Assembly: GCF_024198235.1 (NCBI RefSeq)
Contig: NZ_JAKCFB010000005.1
Span: 62,001 to 126,000 of the forward strand
Length of the DNA stretch: 64,000 nucleotides
Source of the DNA: Myxococcus dinghuensis
Lineage (GTDB): Bacteria; Myxococcota; Myxococcia; Myxococcales; Myxococcaceae
Reading direction: 5' to 3'
Both the position numbers and the translations under genes were made by a program. A model generated the notes under the pieces. That model was not told where the DNA came from, made no database searches, and saw nothing but the letters and a program-made list of their open reading frames with translations. Shown here piece by piece: positions 1 through 9,288 of this stretch; the stretch's first letter is position 1, and every line of letters starts with the position of its first letter.

Positions 1-157
1 CCCGCCCCGTGTCCACCAGGGTACACTCCCTTCTAGAGCGGGCAGGCAACCGGGAAAACCGGTGGGTGTGAATTTCCAGCGCCGAGTCCGCGTCAGGAGG
101 CCCGTGGTTGCGAAGAAGGACAGGCTGGGAGTCCACTTCGCCCGGGAGATTCGTCAC

Positions 158-1651
158 ATGCGCCGATTGCTCGCCCTCACCGTCCCGTTCGCCCTGCTGA
201 TGGGAACAGGTTGTTACGCCCACTACCACGGCCCCGCCACGCGGTACGGCTCGGTGGTGGTGGACTACAGCTACTCGGGCAACCACCCCATTCCGGACGA
301 GGACGGCGGCGGCTGGTGCCCCTACTCCCACGTCCACTCGCACGGCTATCAGCCCGTGGCGGACGCGTACACGTACACCAACGACGTGTACTACTACTCG
401 GGGCCGACGGTGGTCTGGTACTGGGACTACCACCTGGATCCGATCGGCGTCGCGTGCCACCTGCACGGGCGCCACTCCCACGACTACTACCCTTCGACCG
501 GCCGGGCCTACCGCTGGGAGCGCAGCCGGGGCTACGTCTACGACCGCACCCACGCGGCGTCCGCGGGCTACAGCTACGTGCGGCCCTCCTCCCGGCCCCA
601 GCAGGCCCCCTCGCGAGGCTACTCGCCGCGTGACGACGACAACCGTCCGGGCCGGGCGCCTCCGGGAGGCACCGGGTGGGGCACGCAGCCTCCGCGTGGC
701 TCGCGCTACGACAACAACAACAACGGCGGCGGCTGGAGCGGTGGGAACAACAACGGCGGCGGCCGGGGCAACAACGGCGGCCCCCGCCCCCGTCCGGGCC
801 GGGGCAACGACGACGACCAGGGCAACAACGGCGGCGGTTGGGGCAACTCCGGCGGAGGCTACGGCGGCACGCCCGGCGGCAGCGGCTCCGGCAACAACGG
901 CGGCGGCAACAACGGCGGCGGCTACGGCAACAACGGTGGGCACGGCAACAACGGCGGCGGTTGGGGCAACCCCGGCGGAGGCTCCAGCGGTGGCGGCAAC
1001 TCCGGTGGCGGCTACGGCGGCACGCCCGGTGGCAGCGGCTCTGGCGGAAACAACGGCGGCGGCTACGGCAACTCCGGGGGCGGCAACTCCGGCGGCAACA
1101 GCGGCGGTGGCAACAGCGGCGGCGGCTGGGGCAACCCCGGTGGCGGCTCCAATGGTGGAGGCTCCAGTGGTGGCGGCAACTCCGGCGGTGGCTCCAGCGG
1201 TGGCGGCAACTCCGGTGGCGGCTACGGCGGCACGCCTGGCGGCAGCGGCTCCGGGGGTGGTTACGGCAGCGGCGGCTCCAGTGGCGGTGGCAGCTCCGGC
1301 GGCTGGGGCAACTCCAGCGGCGGTGGCTCCAGTGGTGGTGGCTCCAGTGGTGGTGGCTCCAGCGGCGGTGGCTCCAGTGGTGGTGGCTACGGGCGGGACC
1401 GGGACAGCGACGGAGGCGGACGGGGTGGCAGCCGCGGCGGCTCCAGCAACGGTGGTTGGGGCAGCGGCGGCAGCTCGGGTGGAAGCCGGGGCGACTCCAG
1501 CTCCAGCGGCGGGCGCAGCTCCAACAATGGCGGGTGGAGCAGCGGGGGTTCGTCGGGCTCCTCTTCGCCTCGCTCGAGCGGCGGCTCCTCTTCGGGCGGC
1601 AGCCGGGGTGGGCGCTCCAACTCGAAGGGCGGCAACAACGGCTGGCGTTGA
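158..1651 (+). CDS. Gly/Asn/Ser-rich repeat lipoprotein
   Basis: A 497-residue predicted lipoprotein. The start at 158 gives a short basic N-terminus, a hydrophobic stretch and a lipobox-like MGTGC, so the mature protein should be anchored through Cys19; a GGGAG sits about 10 bases upstream. Residues 20-190 are rich in Tyr, His and Ser (many YYY and HSH groups). From about residue 200 to the end the protein is almost only Gly, Ser, Asn and Arg, built of GGGNSGGG, GGGSS and GYGGTPGGSGS-type repeats; the DNA for the last motif recurs at about 857, 1010 and 1220. No enzymatic domain is visible. Such sequences are flexible and probably surface or matrix exposed; a structural or adhesive role is inference. 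Long open frames on both strands here are artefacts of the repeat. Confidence 0.75.
   Translation: MRRLLALTVPFALLMGTGCYAHYHGPATRYGSVVVDYSYSGNHPIPDEDGGGWCPYSHVHSHGYQPVADAYTYTNDVYYYSGPTVVWYWDYHLDPIGVACHLHGRHSHDYYPSTGRAYRWERSRGYVYDRTHAASAGYSYVRPSSRPQQAPSRGYSPRDDDNRPGRAPPGGTGWGTQPPRGSRYDNNNNGGGWSGGNNNGGGRGNNGGPRPRPGRGNDDDQGNNGGGWGNSGGGYGGTPGGSGSGNNGGGNNGGGYGNNGGHGNNGGGWGNPGGGSSGGGNSGGGYGGTPGGSGSGGNNGGGYGNSGGGNSGGNSGGGNSGGGWGNPGGGSNGGGSSGGGNSGGGSSGGGNSGGGYGGTPGGSGSGGGYGSGGSSGGGSSGGWGNSSGGGSSGGGSSGGGSSGGGSSGGGYGRDRDSDGGGRGGSRGGSSNGGWGSGGSSGGSRGDSSSSGGRSSNNGGWSSGGSSGSSSPRSSGGSSSGGSRGGRSNSKGGNNGWR
857..1252 (+). repeat. In-gene tandem/dispersed Gly-Tyr repeat
   Basis: A roughly 33-base block encoding GYGGTPGGSGSG occurs three times, at about 857-889, 1010-1042 and 1220-1252, separated by shorter GGC/TCC/AAC triplet repeats. 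Synonymous differences between copies (cccgg versus cctgg) show they have diverged under coding constraint. The block is a candidate for replication slippage and length variation between strains. Confidence 0.7.
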
Positions 1652-1863
1652 TTGACGCCGCGCGCCCCCGACTCGGGTCGCGCGGAGTCTCGCAGGACGA
1701 TTGAAGGATTGCCGACACCGGGCTCCGCGCTCCGTCCGACACGGGCGGGCGGACGGCCCGGTGTCGCGCTTTGCGGCACCTGTTCGCCAGAAGTCGAATG
1801 GGGGGCAGTGACCAGGCGACACTGGATTGCCTGCGCGACGGGGCATGGAGATGTTGCTCCCCG

Positions 1864-2727
1864 ATGAAGCGCCCATTCCTGTTCGTCACGTGTGTCGTGC
1901 TCGGGCTCGCGTCGTCAGCCTGCGGGTCGGGAGGAGCCACGCCGGACCCGGGGTTCCAGACCGAGGACGCGGAGGCCGTGGACCTCGAGAACCTCCGCAT
2001 CCGGATCAGCGGCAAGGTCGAGGTGTTCCCGGAGGCGGCGAGCCTGCTCGCATCCCAGGGCCAGTCGATGCCCGCGCTGGAGGGCCTCCCACTCACCGTC
2101 GAGGAGCCGCTGCGCGCGGCGGTGAACGACGCCAACGCCACGTTCGGCGCGAGCACCACGGGCGCGCAGGGGGCGTTCAGCGTGGATGGGATTCCGGTGA
2201 AGGAGATGCACCTGAGCCTCGCGGCGCGGCCCGAGGCTTCGGGGCTCACGCGCGCGACCACCGTCCTCTATGACAGCGCCTTCACCGGCGCGCGTCCCCG
2301 GACGGACATCATCGAGGCGCGCGTGTGGCTGCTGCCCACGGCCTTCCACGACGCGTTGAGTGCCGCGCTGGGCGAGGCCCGGCTGCGTGGCCTCACCGAC
2401 GACCAGGCCCAGACGTTGAGCGGCGCGGGCTTCGTGCTCGGGCGCGTGGTGGACGAGGATGGCGCGCCCGTGGCTGGCGCGCGCGTGGTGCCCGACCGGG
2501 CGGAGCTCGCCGAGCGCGTCTTCTACCCGGCACAGGACCTCGCCAGCATGGGACAGGAGGGCACGGCGGCGAGCGGCCTGTTCGTCTACGTCCACTCTGG
2601 CGGAAGCGCCGAGGCGTTCCAGTTGGGCGTGGACGGACGGGAGGGCTACGTCGGCCGCAACGTCGACGTCGCGCCGGGCTGGGGACTGGTGCTCACGCTG
2701 TACCCGGGCCGCCATCCCCCTCCGTAG
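1864..2727 (+). CDS. Putative lipoprotein with a carboxypeptidase-regulatory-like fold
   Basis: A 287-residue protein. The start at 1864 gives MKRPFLFVTCVVLGLASSAC, a clean signal peptide with lipobox ASSAC, so I prefer it to the upstream in-frame start at 1771. After an acidic linker (about 25-45) the sequence has beta-rich stretches, including RIRISGKVEVFPEA and later VLGRVVDEDGAPVAGARVVPD. The second is the signature of carboxypeptidase-regulatory-like (CarboxypepD_reg) beta-sandwich domains. It probably acts at the outer membrane as a binding or scaffold domain. The ligand is unknown. It stands alone between the Gly-rich lipoprotein and a histidine kinase. Confidence 0.75.
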   Translation: MKRPFLFVTCVVLGLASSACGSGGATPDPGFQTEDAEAVDLENLRIRISGKVEVFPEAASLLASQGQSMPALEGLPLTVEEPLRAAVNDANATFGASTTGAQGAFSVDGIPVKEMHLSLAARPEASGLTRATTVLYDSAFTGARPRTDIIEARVWLLPTAFHDALSAALGEARLRGLTDDQAQTLSGAGFVLGRVVDEDGAPVAGARVVPDRAELAERVFYPAQDLASMGQEGTAASGLFVYVHSGGSAEAFQLGVDGREGYVGRNVDVAPGWGLVLTLYPGRHPPP

Positions 2728-2913
2728 GCGGAGGCGAGCGCCCACCCCGCCGCTCGGGGCGGACACGGACGACGCATCCGGCGACACCCCGCACCGTCGT
2801 TCGACGCGGCACGGGTCCGTCGTGAGCATCCATGTCCCAGGGGTGTTCGCGCACCGAGGGGTCCCTCCCCGACACCGCGTCGCCGAGCGCCCGAGCGTTC
2901 CGGGGGGACGTCG

Positions 2914-5274
2914 ATGAACCGGACCTGGAGGCCCAAGCCCCATCGCCAGGCCGTGGCCCGGGCGCTCGCCTGGGGCGCCGCGGTGGGAGTCCCCCTGCTC
3001 GGGGCGCTGGGGTTGGCCGGCGTGACGCTCGACCTGGCGCTCGCCGACGCCTCCTCCATCGACCTCCCCCTGACCACCCCGCGCACGCACGTCTCGCTCA
3101 TCCTGGGGGGACTCGCGCTGGGGCTCCGGCTGCCTCGCGCGCAGTCGTCGATACGCCAGTGGCTCTCCAGGACGTCGGCGCTGGGCATGGCGTTCATCGG
3201 CTCCGCGGGGCTGATGCTGGACCTGCTGGGCATCGAGCCCTTCGCCTGGGGCATCGGACCGCGCCCCTCGCCGCTCACCGGCACGAGCCTCTTGCTGCTC
3301 GGCGTGGCCCTGCTGCTCCCCGCCCATCGGCCGGTTCGCACCCTGGCCCGGGATGCCGTGACGTTGCTGGCGCTGCTCGTCGCATTGCTGGGGCTCAATG
3401 GGCTGCTCCTCGGCACGCTCGTCGCGAAGGGGATGACGCCCTTCCCCGCCCAGCGGGGCATGGGGCTGCATACCTCGCTGGCGTTGCTGCTCCTGGGCCT
3501 GGGGGTCCTCTGCGTCCAGCCCGAGCGGGGCCTCGTGGGACGCATCACCCAGGACTCCCTCGGCGGGTTCCTCGCGCGGCGGCTCGTCCCCGTGGCGATG
3601 CTGGGGCCCACCCTGTTGGGCGCCATGCTGGTGTTGATGTTCGCGGAGGGGCTGCTGGGCCGGGGAGCACCGCTGCCCATCTTCGCCACGCTGTTGAGCG
3701 CGGGCGGCGTCATGCTGGTCCTGTTGTCCGCGCGGGCCCTCGACGTGCTCGAGGTCGGGAGGCAACGCGCCACCTCGGCGTTGGCCGCCTCCGAGTCCCG
3801 CTACCGGGGCCTGCTGGAGACGACCCCCACTCCGCTGCTCATGGTGGACCCCCAGGGACGCCTGCGCTTCGTCAACTCGGAGGCGGAGCGGTTGTTCGGG
3901 CATCCGCGCGACTCACTCCTGGGCCAGTCCGTGGACGTGCTGGTGCCGGCCGGACTCGTCGGCCAGGACCGCGCCGAGGGAGAGACCGTCGAGCACACCC
4001 TGCGAGGCGTCCGCGGGGATGGCGCGGACCTCCACCTGGAGGCGCGGCTGCGTCCGGTGGAGAGCCCGGAGGGGATGTGCCTGCTCGTCGCGCTGCGGGA
4101 CGTCACCGAGCGCGAGCACTTCATCTCCCGGCTCGAACACGCCCGGGAAGAGGCGGAGATGCAGCGCGGGTTGCTGCAGGCCGTGGTGAACCACGCGCCC
4201 GTGGGCGTCCTCTTCATCGACCCCACGAAGCGCCTGACGGTGACCAACCCCTTCGCGGAGACGATGCTCGGCCGTGGCCCGGGCGGCATCGAGCGGGGCG
4301 CCTACCTGGGGCGGGTCCGCGCGTTGGATGGACGTCCCCTCACGCTGGAGGAGCTGCCCTCCACGCGCGTGTTCCGGACCGGGAAGGTGGTGGGGCCGCA
4401 GGAGGTCCTCATCGTCCGACCGGAGGACGGGAAGACGATGCCGGTGCTCATCACCGCCGCCCCCGTCCCCGGCTCCCATGGGGGGATTCGCGGCGTGGTC
4501 GTCACGGGCCAGGACCTCACGCCCCGCAAGGAGCTGGAGCGGCTGCGGGAGGAGTACGTGAGCCTCATCTCCCACGACCTGCGCACGCCGCTGCAAGGCA
4601 TCACCCTGCGCGCCAGCCTGCTGCGCCGGCACCTGCGGGAGCACCACCTGCCGCGCGAGGAGTCGATGACGGAGGCCATCCTGCGCGACGTCGGGTGGAT
4701 GAGCGGCATGATCGAGGAGATGCTCGAGGGCTCGCGCATGGAGTCGCGCGGCCTGACGCTGCGGCGCAAGCCGGTGGACCTGGCGCGCTTCCTCGAGGAG
4801 GCGCTGGAGCGCGACCTGCCCCCCGCCCTGCGCGAGCGCTTCCGGCTGGAGGTGGCCACGCCCCTGCCCATCGCATGGCTGGACACGGCGCGCGTGGAGC
4901 GGGTGCTGAGCAACCTGCTGACCAACGCGGCCAAGTACGGACCGCCGGACCGTCCCGTGGAGGTGCGCGTCGTCACGCGCGACAGCGAGGCCGTGGTGTC
5001 GGTGCGCGACGAGGGCGCGGGCCTCACGCCCGAGGAGGCCGAGCACATCTTCGACAAGTACTACCGCACGCGGCAGGGCAGCGCGGCGGACACCCATGGC
5101 CTGGGGCTGGGCCTCTACATCAGCCGTCTCATCGTCGAGGCACACGGCGGACGCATCTGGGTGGTGAGCGCGCCGGGCCAGGGCGCCACCTTCTGCTTCA
5201 GCCTGCCGCTGTGCCCACCGGGCGGAGACGCGCCCTCGATGAAGGCGGGCTCCGGCCCGGAAGGCGTGGGGTGA
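2914..5274 (+). CDS. Membrane PAS-domain sensor histidine kinase
   Basis: A 786-residue sensor kinase. Residues 15-270 contain about eight hydrophobic segments forming a membrane sensor region. Two PAS domains follow (about 290-400 and 420-540), then a HisKA dimerisation domain with the phospho-acceptor His554 in LISHDLRTPLQG, and a HATPase_c domain with N box NLLTNAAKYG, G1 DEGAGL and G2 GLGLGLYIS. The start at 2914 has a run of G about 8 bases upstream. No receiver is fused and no response regulator is adjacent, so it is an orphan kinase whose partner cannot be named from this window. The stop at 5274 lies 10 bases from the convergent TolB-like gene. Confidence 0.9.
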   Translation: MNRTWRPKPHRQAVARALAWGAAVGVPLLGALGLAGVTLDLALADASSIDLPLTTPRTHVSLILGGLALGLRLPRAQSSIRQWLSRTSALGMAFIGSAGLMLDLLGIEPFAWGIGPRPSPLTGTSLLLLGVALLLPAHRPVRTLARDAVTLLALLVALLGLNGLLLGTLVAKGMTPFPAQRGMGLHTSLALLLLGLGVLCVQPERGLVGRITQDSLGGFLARRLVPVAMLGPTLLGAMLVLMFAEGLLGRGAPLPIFATLLSAGGVMLVLLSARALDVLEVGRQRATSALAASESRYRGLLETTPTPLLMVDPQGRLRFVNSEAERLFGHPRDSLLGQSVDVLVPAGLVGQDRAEGETVEHTLRGVRGDGADLHLEARLRPVESPEGMCLLVALRDVTEREHFISRLEHAREEAEMQRGLLQAVVNHAPVGVLFIDPTKRLTVTNPFAETMLGRGPGGIERGAYLGRVRALDGRPLTLEELPSTRVFRTGKVVGPQEVLIVRPEDGKTMPVLITAAPVPGSHGGIRGVVVTGQDLTPRKELERLREEYVSLISHDLRTPLQGITLRASLLRRHLREHHLPREESMTEAILRDVGWMSGMIEEMLEGSRMESRGLTLRRKPVDLARFLEEALERDLPPALRERFRLEVATPLPIAWLDTARVERVLSNLLTNAAKYGPPDRPVEVRVVTRDSEAVVSVRDEGAGLTPEEAEHIFDKYYRTRQGSAADTHGLGLGLYISRLIVEAHGGRIWVVSAPGQGATFCFSLPLCPPGGDAPSMKAGSGPEGVG

Positions 5275-5283
5275 GGCGGCCCG

Positions 5284-6396
5284 TCAGCGCCGCGCCACCC
5301 AGCGAGGCAGCCAGTCCGGCGCCTTCGCGGTGGTGAGTCGCGTCTGTCCGGAGCCGTCCGCCCGCATGAGGTAGAGGTCGACGTCGTCCTCCCGCTCGGA
5401 CACGAACGCGAGGTACTTCCCGTCCGGACTCCACGCCGGCATGTCGTCCCGGTGCGAGCCGTCCGTCAGCGCCACCGGCGAGCCGCCCTCGACGGGGACA
5501 CTCCAGATGCGGCTGCGTCCGTCCTCCGAGCGGCTCACGTACGCCAGCCGCTGGCCATCCGGGCTGAACGTCCCCTCGCGCTCCTCTCCCGCGAAGGCAT
5601 GGGCGGACACCCCGCGCACGTCGGAGCCGTCCGGGCGCACCAGGAACAGCCGGTCCGGGCCCTCCCGGTCGCTGACGAACAGGAGCCACGTCCCGTCCGG
5701 ACTCCACTGCGGGGAGCGGTCCTCCTTGTGGAACGTGGTGATGCGGCGCTCCTGGGAGCCGTCCGCCTTCGCCACGTAGACCTCCGGGTCCCCCTCGCGG
5801 CTGCACACGTAGGCCAGCGACTGGCCGTCCGGCGACACCGCCGGCTCGAAGCAGCCCTGGGGCACCTGCGTCAGCCGCACCTCCGCCCCACCCGCCTTCG
5901 GCTCCAGGCGCACCAGGTCGCTGAAGCCCTGGGCGTCCGACTCGGCCACCAGCCACGAGCCATCCGGCGCCCAGCTCGCGTTGCGCGAGCGAGCGCGGGG
6001 CGCGTGCAACGGCAGCGCGTCACCGCCCGACAGCGGCTGGACCCGCAGCTGCTGGAAGAGCAGCCCCTGCTCCTCGCGCACCGCCACCACGAGCAACGAC
6101 TTCCCATCCGGCGACACCGGGCCGGGATAGTCGTCCTCCGGGCCGCGCGTCACCTGCGTCTCCGTCCCGTCAGGGCTCACCGTCCACACGTCCTTCTGAC
6201 CCGCCCGCTCCGACAGGAAGACGACCACGCCTGGGATGGCGCGCGCCTCCTCCTTCGACAGCGGCCCGGCGCCCGATGCCCGCTCGCCGCCGCAGCGGCC
6301 CGCGCATCCGACGCCGAGCACGGCGAGCGCGGCCCCGAGGGACCCCGCCCGCCACGGCCAGGAACGCGGCTTCCGTTCGAGGCCTCGCCCGCTCAC
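5284..6396 (-). CDS. TolB-like beta-propeller lipoprotein
   Basis: A 370-residue protein made of repeated PD40/WD40-like blades. The motif (S/P)PDGxxLAxVS occurs at least six times, e.g. SPDGQSLAYVC, SPDGTWLLFVS, SPDGQRLAYVS and SPDGKYLAFVS, as in the C-terminal propeller of TolB. The N-terminus has a basic, hydrophobic segment ending in LGVGC, suggesting lipid anchoring. It starts with GTG at 6396, one base after the stop of the amidase gene, with a GGTGGAG ribosome site inside that gene's end, so the two are almost certainly co-transcribed. The TolB N-terminal domain is absent, so this is a stand-alone propeller rather than TolB itself; a periplasmic binding or scaffold role is inferred. 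Confidence 0.85.
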   Translation of the reverse strand: MSGRGLERKPRSWPWRAGSLGAALAVLGVGCAGRCGGERASGAGPLSKEEARAIPGVVVFLSERAGQKDVWTVSPDGTETQVTRGPEDDYPGPVSPDGKSLLVVAVREEQGLLFQQLRVQPLSGGDALPLHAPRARSRNASWAPDGSWLVAESDAQGFSDLVRLEPKAGGAEVRLTQVPQGCFEPAVSPDGQSLAYVCSREGDPEVYVAKADGSQERRITTFHKEDRSPQWSPDGTWLLFVSDREGPDRLFLVRPDGSDVRGVSAHAFAGEEREGTFSPDGQRLAYVSRSEDGRSRIWSVPVEGGSPVALTDGSHRDDMPAWSPDGKYLAFVSEREDDVDLYLMRADGSGQTRLTTAKAPDWLPRWVARR

Positions 6397-6397
6397 G

Positions 6398-8035
6398 TCA
6401 CTCCACCTTGATGGCGTCGGCGATGACCACGGAGCCCTCGGCGGCCCAGCGGCTGAGCTGCACGGTGTTCCAACCCGCGGCGAAGCTGAACGTGCCCAGC
6501 GAGTTCCACTTGCCGCCGTTGGCCTGCTGGTTCACCGCCACCGTGGTGCTGCCGCTCGTGTGGTGGATGATGAAGGGCGCCGCCGCCGAGCGGTTGGTGC
6601 CCGCCACCCACCACGCGCTGATGGTCTTCGAACCCGCCGCGGCCAGGTAGAACTTGAAGGTGAACGGCTGCGACACGGCCTCCGTGCCGGCGTAGTAGTA
6701 ACCGCTGCCGTAGTAGCCGGCGCTGGTCCCCTGCGCCCAGTCCCCCGTCATCTCGACGCTGGCCTTGGACGCGTCGTTGTTCGCCTGGTGGCTGTCGACG
6801 ACGATGGCCGAGGCGCCGCAGAAGGAGTTCACCTTCGAGATGTAGCTGCTCCACGGCCAGTTGGGACCCGGGTCCGTGCGGGTGGCGGGCTGCAGCCGGC
6901 CGTGCGCGACGATGTGGAAGCTGTCGCGCGTCACGGCGGTGTTCCCCTTGGTGATGTCGCAGGACAGCTTCGCGGACGCGTCGATCTGCCCGGCGGGGAA
7001 CGACGCCTGGCTGGCGAAGCCCGCGTGCTCGATGCCCACGGAGAAGTGGTTGACCGACACGCCCTGCAGGCCGCACTGGGTGCCGCCGTTGAGGTTGCAG
7101 TCGTAGCTCGCGCCCACGTGCCAGGCGCGGTTGGACTCGCGCACCAGCTGCGAAACCTCGCTGCCGCTCTCGTTCACCACGTAGTGCGCGCTCACCTGCG
7201 CGGACGGGTTGACGAGCCAGCCCCAGCACCCGGCGTAGTTGCCCTCGCAGGTGTGGATGATGATGAGCGAGACCTTCGTGCCCGCGGGGCGGTCGTTGTA
7301 GTTGGGGGACTCGCGCCAGATGGAGGACGCGTAGTCCGGGCCCGCCGCCATCGCGGAGACCCTCGGCAGCGCGAACTTCGCCTCCACCGGGGTGCCCTCG
7401 AGCGACACCGCCACCTTGCCCTGCGGCGTGAAGGCACCCGCGCCCTCGCGCAGCACGCGGTACACGTCACCGTGGATGAACTGCGCCTGGGCGCCCGGGT
7501 CCGTCACGTCCGACAGGCGCGCCACCGCGGGGGCCCACGCCCCCAGGTCCGCGCGGTCGATGCCGTCCTCCGCGGCGTACTTCGCCAGCAGCGCCGCGCC
7601 CGCGCGCAGGTTGGCCAGCGGCTCGCCGCGCACGGCCTCCGCGCTCACACCCGCCAGGGCCGCGCCCTCCGTCACGTGCTCGCCGCGCAGCGCCAGCAGA
7701 CCGAACGCCGCCGGACGGCCCGCGAACTCCTCCTCGCCCTTCACGTGCTCCCACCGCGTCTGCGCGTAGGAGACGGCCTTGAGCAGGCTCACCGGGACGT
7801 CGAACTCCTTCGCGGCCTGGGCGAACAGCCCGTCCAGCTCGTATGGCGTGCGGCGCGCGACGTCCGCCACCTCGCGGGCCGGGTCATCCGCCGTGCCCGA
7901 GGGGTTCTCCGTGGGGGCGGGCGACTCCGGAGCGGGGGCCTCCGGGGCTTGCGTCTCGGGCTGGGGCTGGGGACCACAGGCGGCCAGGGCCATGGCCGCG
8001 GCGGTCGCCGCGAGCGTTTTGCGAAATACGTGCAC
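6398..8035 (-). CDS. N-acetylmuramoyl-L-alanine amidase with golvesin-like C-terminal domain
   Basis: A 545-residue lipoprotein (signal peptide, lipobox ALAAC at about 16-20) followed by a Pro/Glu/Ala linker (21-50). Residues 55-205 form a helical region reminiscent of lysozyme/transglycosylase-like folds (FGLLALRGEHV, NLRAGAALLAKYA). Residues 240-400 form an Amidase_2/PGRP-type domain: IIIHTCEG, SAHYVV, SVGIEHAG and IVAHGRL, with zinc-ligand His candidates in IHT and AHG and a C-terminal DPGPNW. Residues 410-545 match the golvesin/xanthan-lyase C-terminal beta domain (VVDSHQANND, YYYAGT, IADAIKV). It should cleave the amide bond between muramic acid and L-alanine in peptidoglycan. It is the first gene of an operon with the propeller lipoprotein. 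Confidence 0.9.
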   Translation of the reverse strand: MHVFRKTLAATAAAMALAACGPQPQPETQAPEAPAPESPAPTENPSGTADDPAREVADVARRTPYELDGLFAQAAKEFDVPVSLLKAVSYAQTRWEHVKGEEEFAGRPAAFGLLALRGEHVTEGAALAGVSAEAVRGEPLANLRAGAALLAKYAAEDGIDRADLGAWAPAVARLSDVTDPGAQAQFIHGDVYRVLREGAGAFTPQGKVAVSLEGTPVEAKFALPRVSAMAAGPDYASSIWRESPNYNDRPAGTKVSLIIIHTCEGNYAGCWGWLVNPSAQVSAHYVVNESGSEVSQLVRESNRAWHVGASYDCNLNGGTQCGLQGVSVNHFSVGIEHAGFASQASFPAGQIDASAKLSCDITKGNTAVTRDSFHIVAHGRLQPATRTDPGPNWPWSSYISKVNSFCGASAIVVDSHQANNDASKASVEMTGDWAQGTSAGYYGSGYYYAGTEAVSQPFTFKFYLAAAGSKTISAWWVAGTNRSAAAPFIIHHTSGSTTVAVNQQANGGKWNSLGTFSFAAGWNTVQLSRWAAEGSVVIADAIKVE

Positions 8036-8482
8036 TTGGAGCTCCTTGAGAGGGGGTCAGCAGCTCAGCCGTCCGCCCCCTTCCACGGGAGCGGCGCAGG
8101 GCCCGGCTGTGAGCAGCATGCGTGCCAGCCTCGAAAGCCCCGGAAACAGCCCATCCAGCCGCTGGGGACTGGAGCATCCATGCTCCACCCGGCCGCGCCC
8201 CGGGACACCGGCTCCCTCCAGACCCATGACCCCAACCCACTGGAATCACATGACACCTACTTGTCGTGTGGCGCCGACGTCGTGCCCAGATGGCCGGCTT
8301 TGTCGCAGTGGCGCGTTTCGAGACAGGACCCCTGTAAAGAATCCTTACTTCATTCCCGTTAATTCAAATCTTTCAAGTAGCGCCGGATTGTGTCACGAGG
8401 GGGGTGACGGGCACGGGGAGTGTGGGGCTCGGGCATGGTCTTCGCAGGCCACCACGGTGAAGCCATCCGCTATGAGGAGGAC
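8036..8482. other. Divergent intergenic region
   Basis: 447 bases between the divergent amidase and metallophosphoesterase genes. I see no supported gene. The part from about 8330 to 8385 is clearly richer in A and T than the surroundings and probably carries promoter sequence for one or both genes. No convincing -35/-10 pair, operator or riboswitch could be assigned. Confidence 0.5.
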
Positions 8483-9220
8483 ATGCGGCTCTTCGGTATT
8501 GGCGACACACACCTGCCCTCCACGCGGCAGAAGGACATGCACCGGTTCGGCTGGGCGGAGCACCCGCTGCCGCTCCAGCGGGCGTGGGACGAGAAGGTCC
8601 GCCCGGAGGACGTGGTCATCGTGGCGGGCGACATCTCCTGGGCCACGCGGCCCCACGAGGTGATGGAGGACCTGGCGTGGCTGGACGCGCGGCCGGGGCG
8701 CAAGCTGCTGGTGCGCGGCAACCACGACTACTGGTGGGGAGACTCGGCGTCGAAGCTGCGCAAGCTGCTGGAGCCGTTCAAGACGCTGGAGGCGTTCCTG
8801 CACAACAGCGCGGCGGTGATGGGGCCGTGGGTGATTGCGGGCACGCGGCTGTGGACGGCGCCGGAGGCCCCGCCCATGCCGGGTGGAGAGATGGGGGACG
8901 AGCCCATCGACGCGGGCTACGTGGAGCGCGAGACGCGCCGGCTGGCGACGTCCATCGAGGACGCGAAGAAGAAGGAAGCGGCCAGCGCCACGCCGCTCAT
9001 CCGCGTGGCGGCGGTGCACTTCCCGCCGCTGTACGCCAACGAGAAGCCCACCGCGTTCAGCGCCCCCATCGAGGCGTTCCAGCCCAAGGTGTGCGTGTAC
9101 GGGCACCTGCACGCGGCGGGAATCGCGGCGGGCTTCACGGGGATGCGGGCGGGGGTGCGCTACGTGCTGGCGTCGTGCGACGCGGCGGGGTTCACGCCGC
9201 TGCTGCTCGACGAGGTGTGA
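8483..9220 (+). CDS. Metallophosphoesterase
   Basis: A 245-residue calcineurin-like phosphoesterase. The motif series is visible: GDTH near the N-terminus, GDISW, GNHDYWWG, the distal His in VAAVHFPP and GHLH near the C-terminus. These supply the two-metal centre of the family. The ATG at 8483 follows a GAGGAGG and places the first beta strand (MRLFGIGDTH) at the very start as expected, so upstream in-frame starts are unlikely. No signal peptide is visible, so it is probably cytoplasmic. The substrate is unknown. It is followed by the TIGR02265 protein after 68 bases. Confidence 0.9.
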   Translation: MRLFGIGDTHLPSTRQKDMHRFGWAEHPLPLQRAWDEKVRPEDVVIVAGDISWATRPHEVMEDLAWLDARPGRKLLVRGNHDYWWGDSASKLRKLLEPFKTLEAFLHNSAAVMGPWVIAGTRLWTAPEAPPMPGGEMGDEPIDAGYVERETRRLATSIEDAKKKEAASATPLIRVAAVHFPPLYANEKPTAFSAPIEAFQPKVCVYGHLHAAGIAAGFTGMRAGVRYVLASCDAAGFTPLLLDEV

Positions 9221-9288
9221 AGTCGGACAAGGCACCGGGGAGGGCTCGACGGCCCGCCCCGGTGTGGGAAAGCAGCAGGAGGGTCGTC

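Noticed and set aside
44-130. Cobalamin-riboswitch-like words (GGGAA...CCGGTG...GAAT...GC) upstream of the first gene
   Set aside because: Only scattered matches; the conserved CCCGC-ACTGT segment and the expected distal elements are absent, and the downstream gene has no link to cobalamin.
177-2261. Long minus-strand open frame of 694 residues over the Gly-rich gene
   Set aside because: It is a Cys/Arg/Ser-rich antisense reading of the GGC/TCC triplet repeats, with no start context or recognisable domain.
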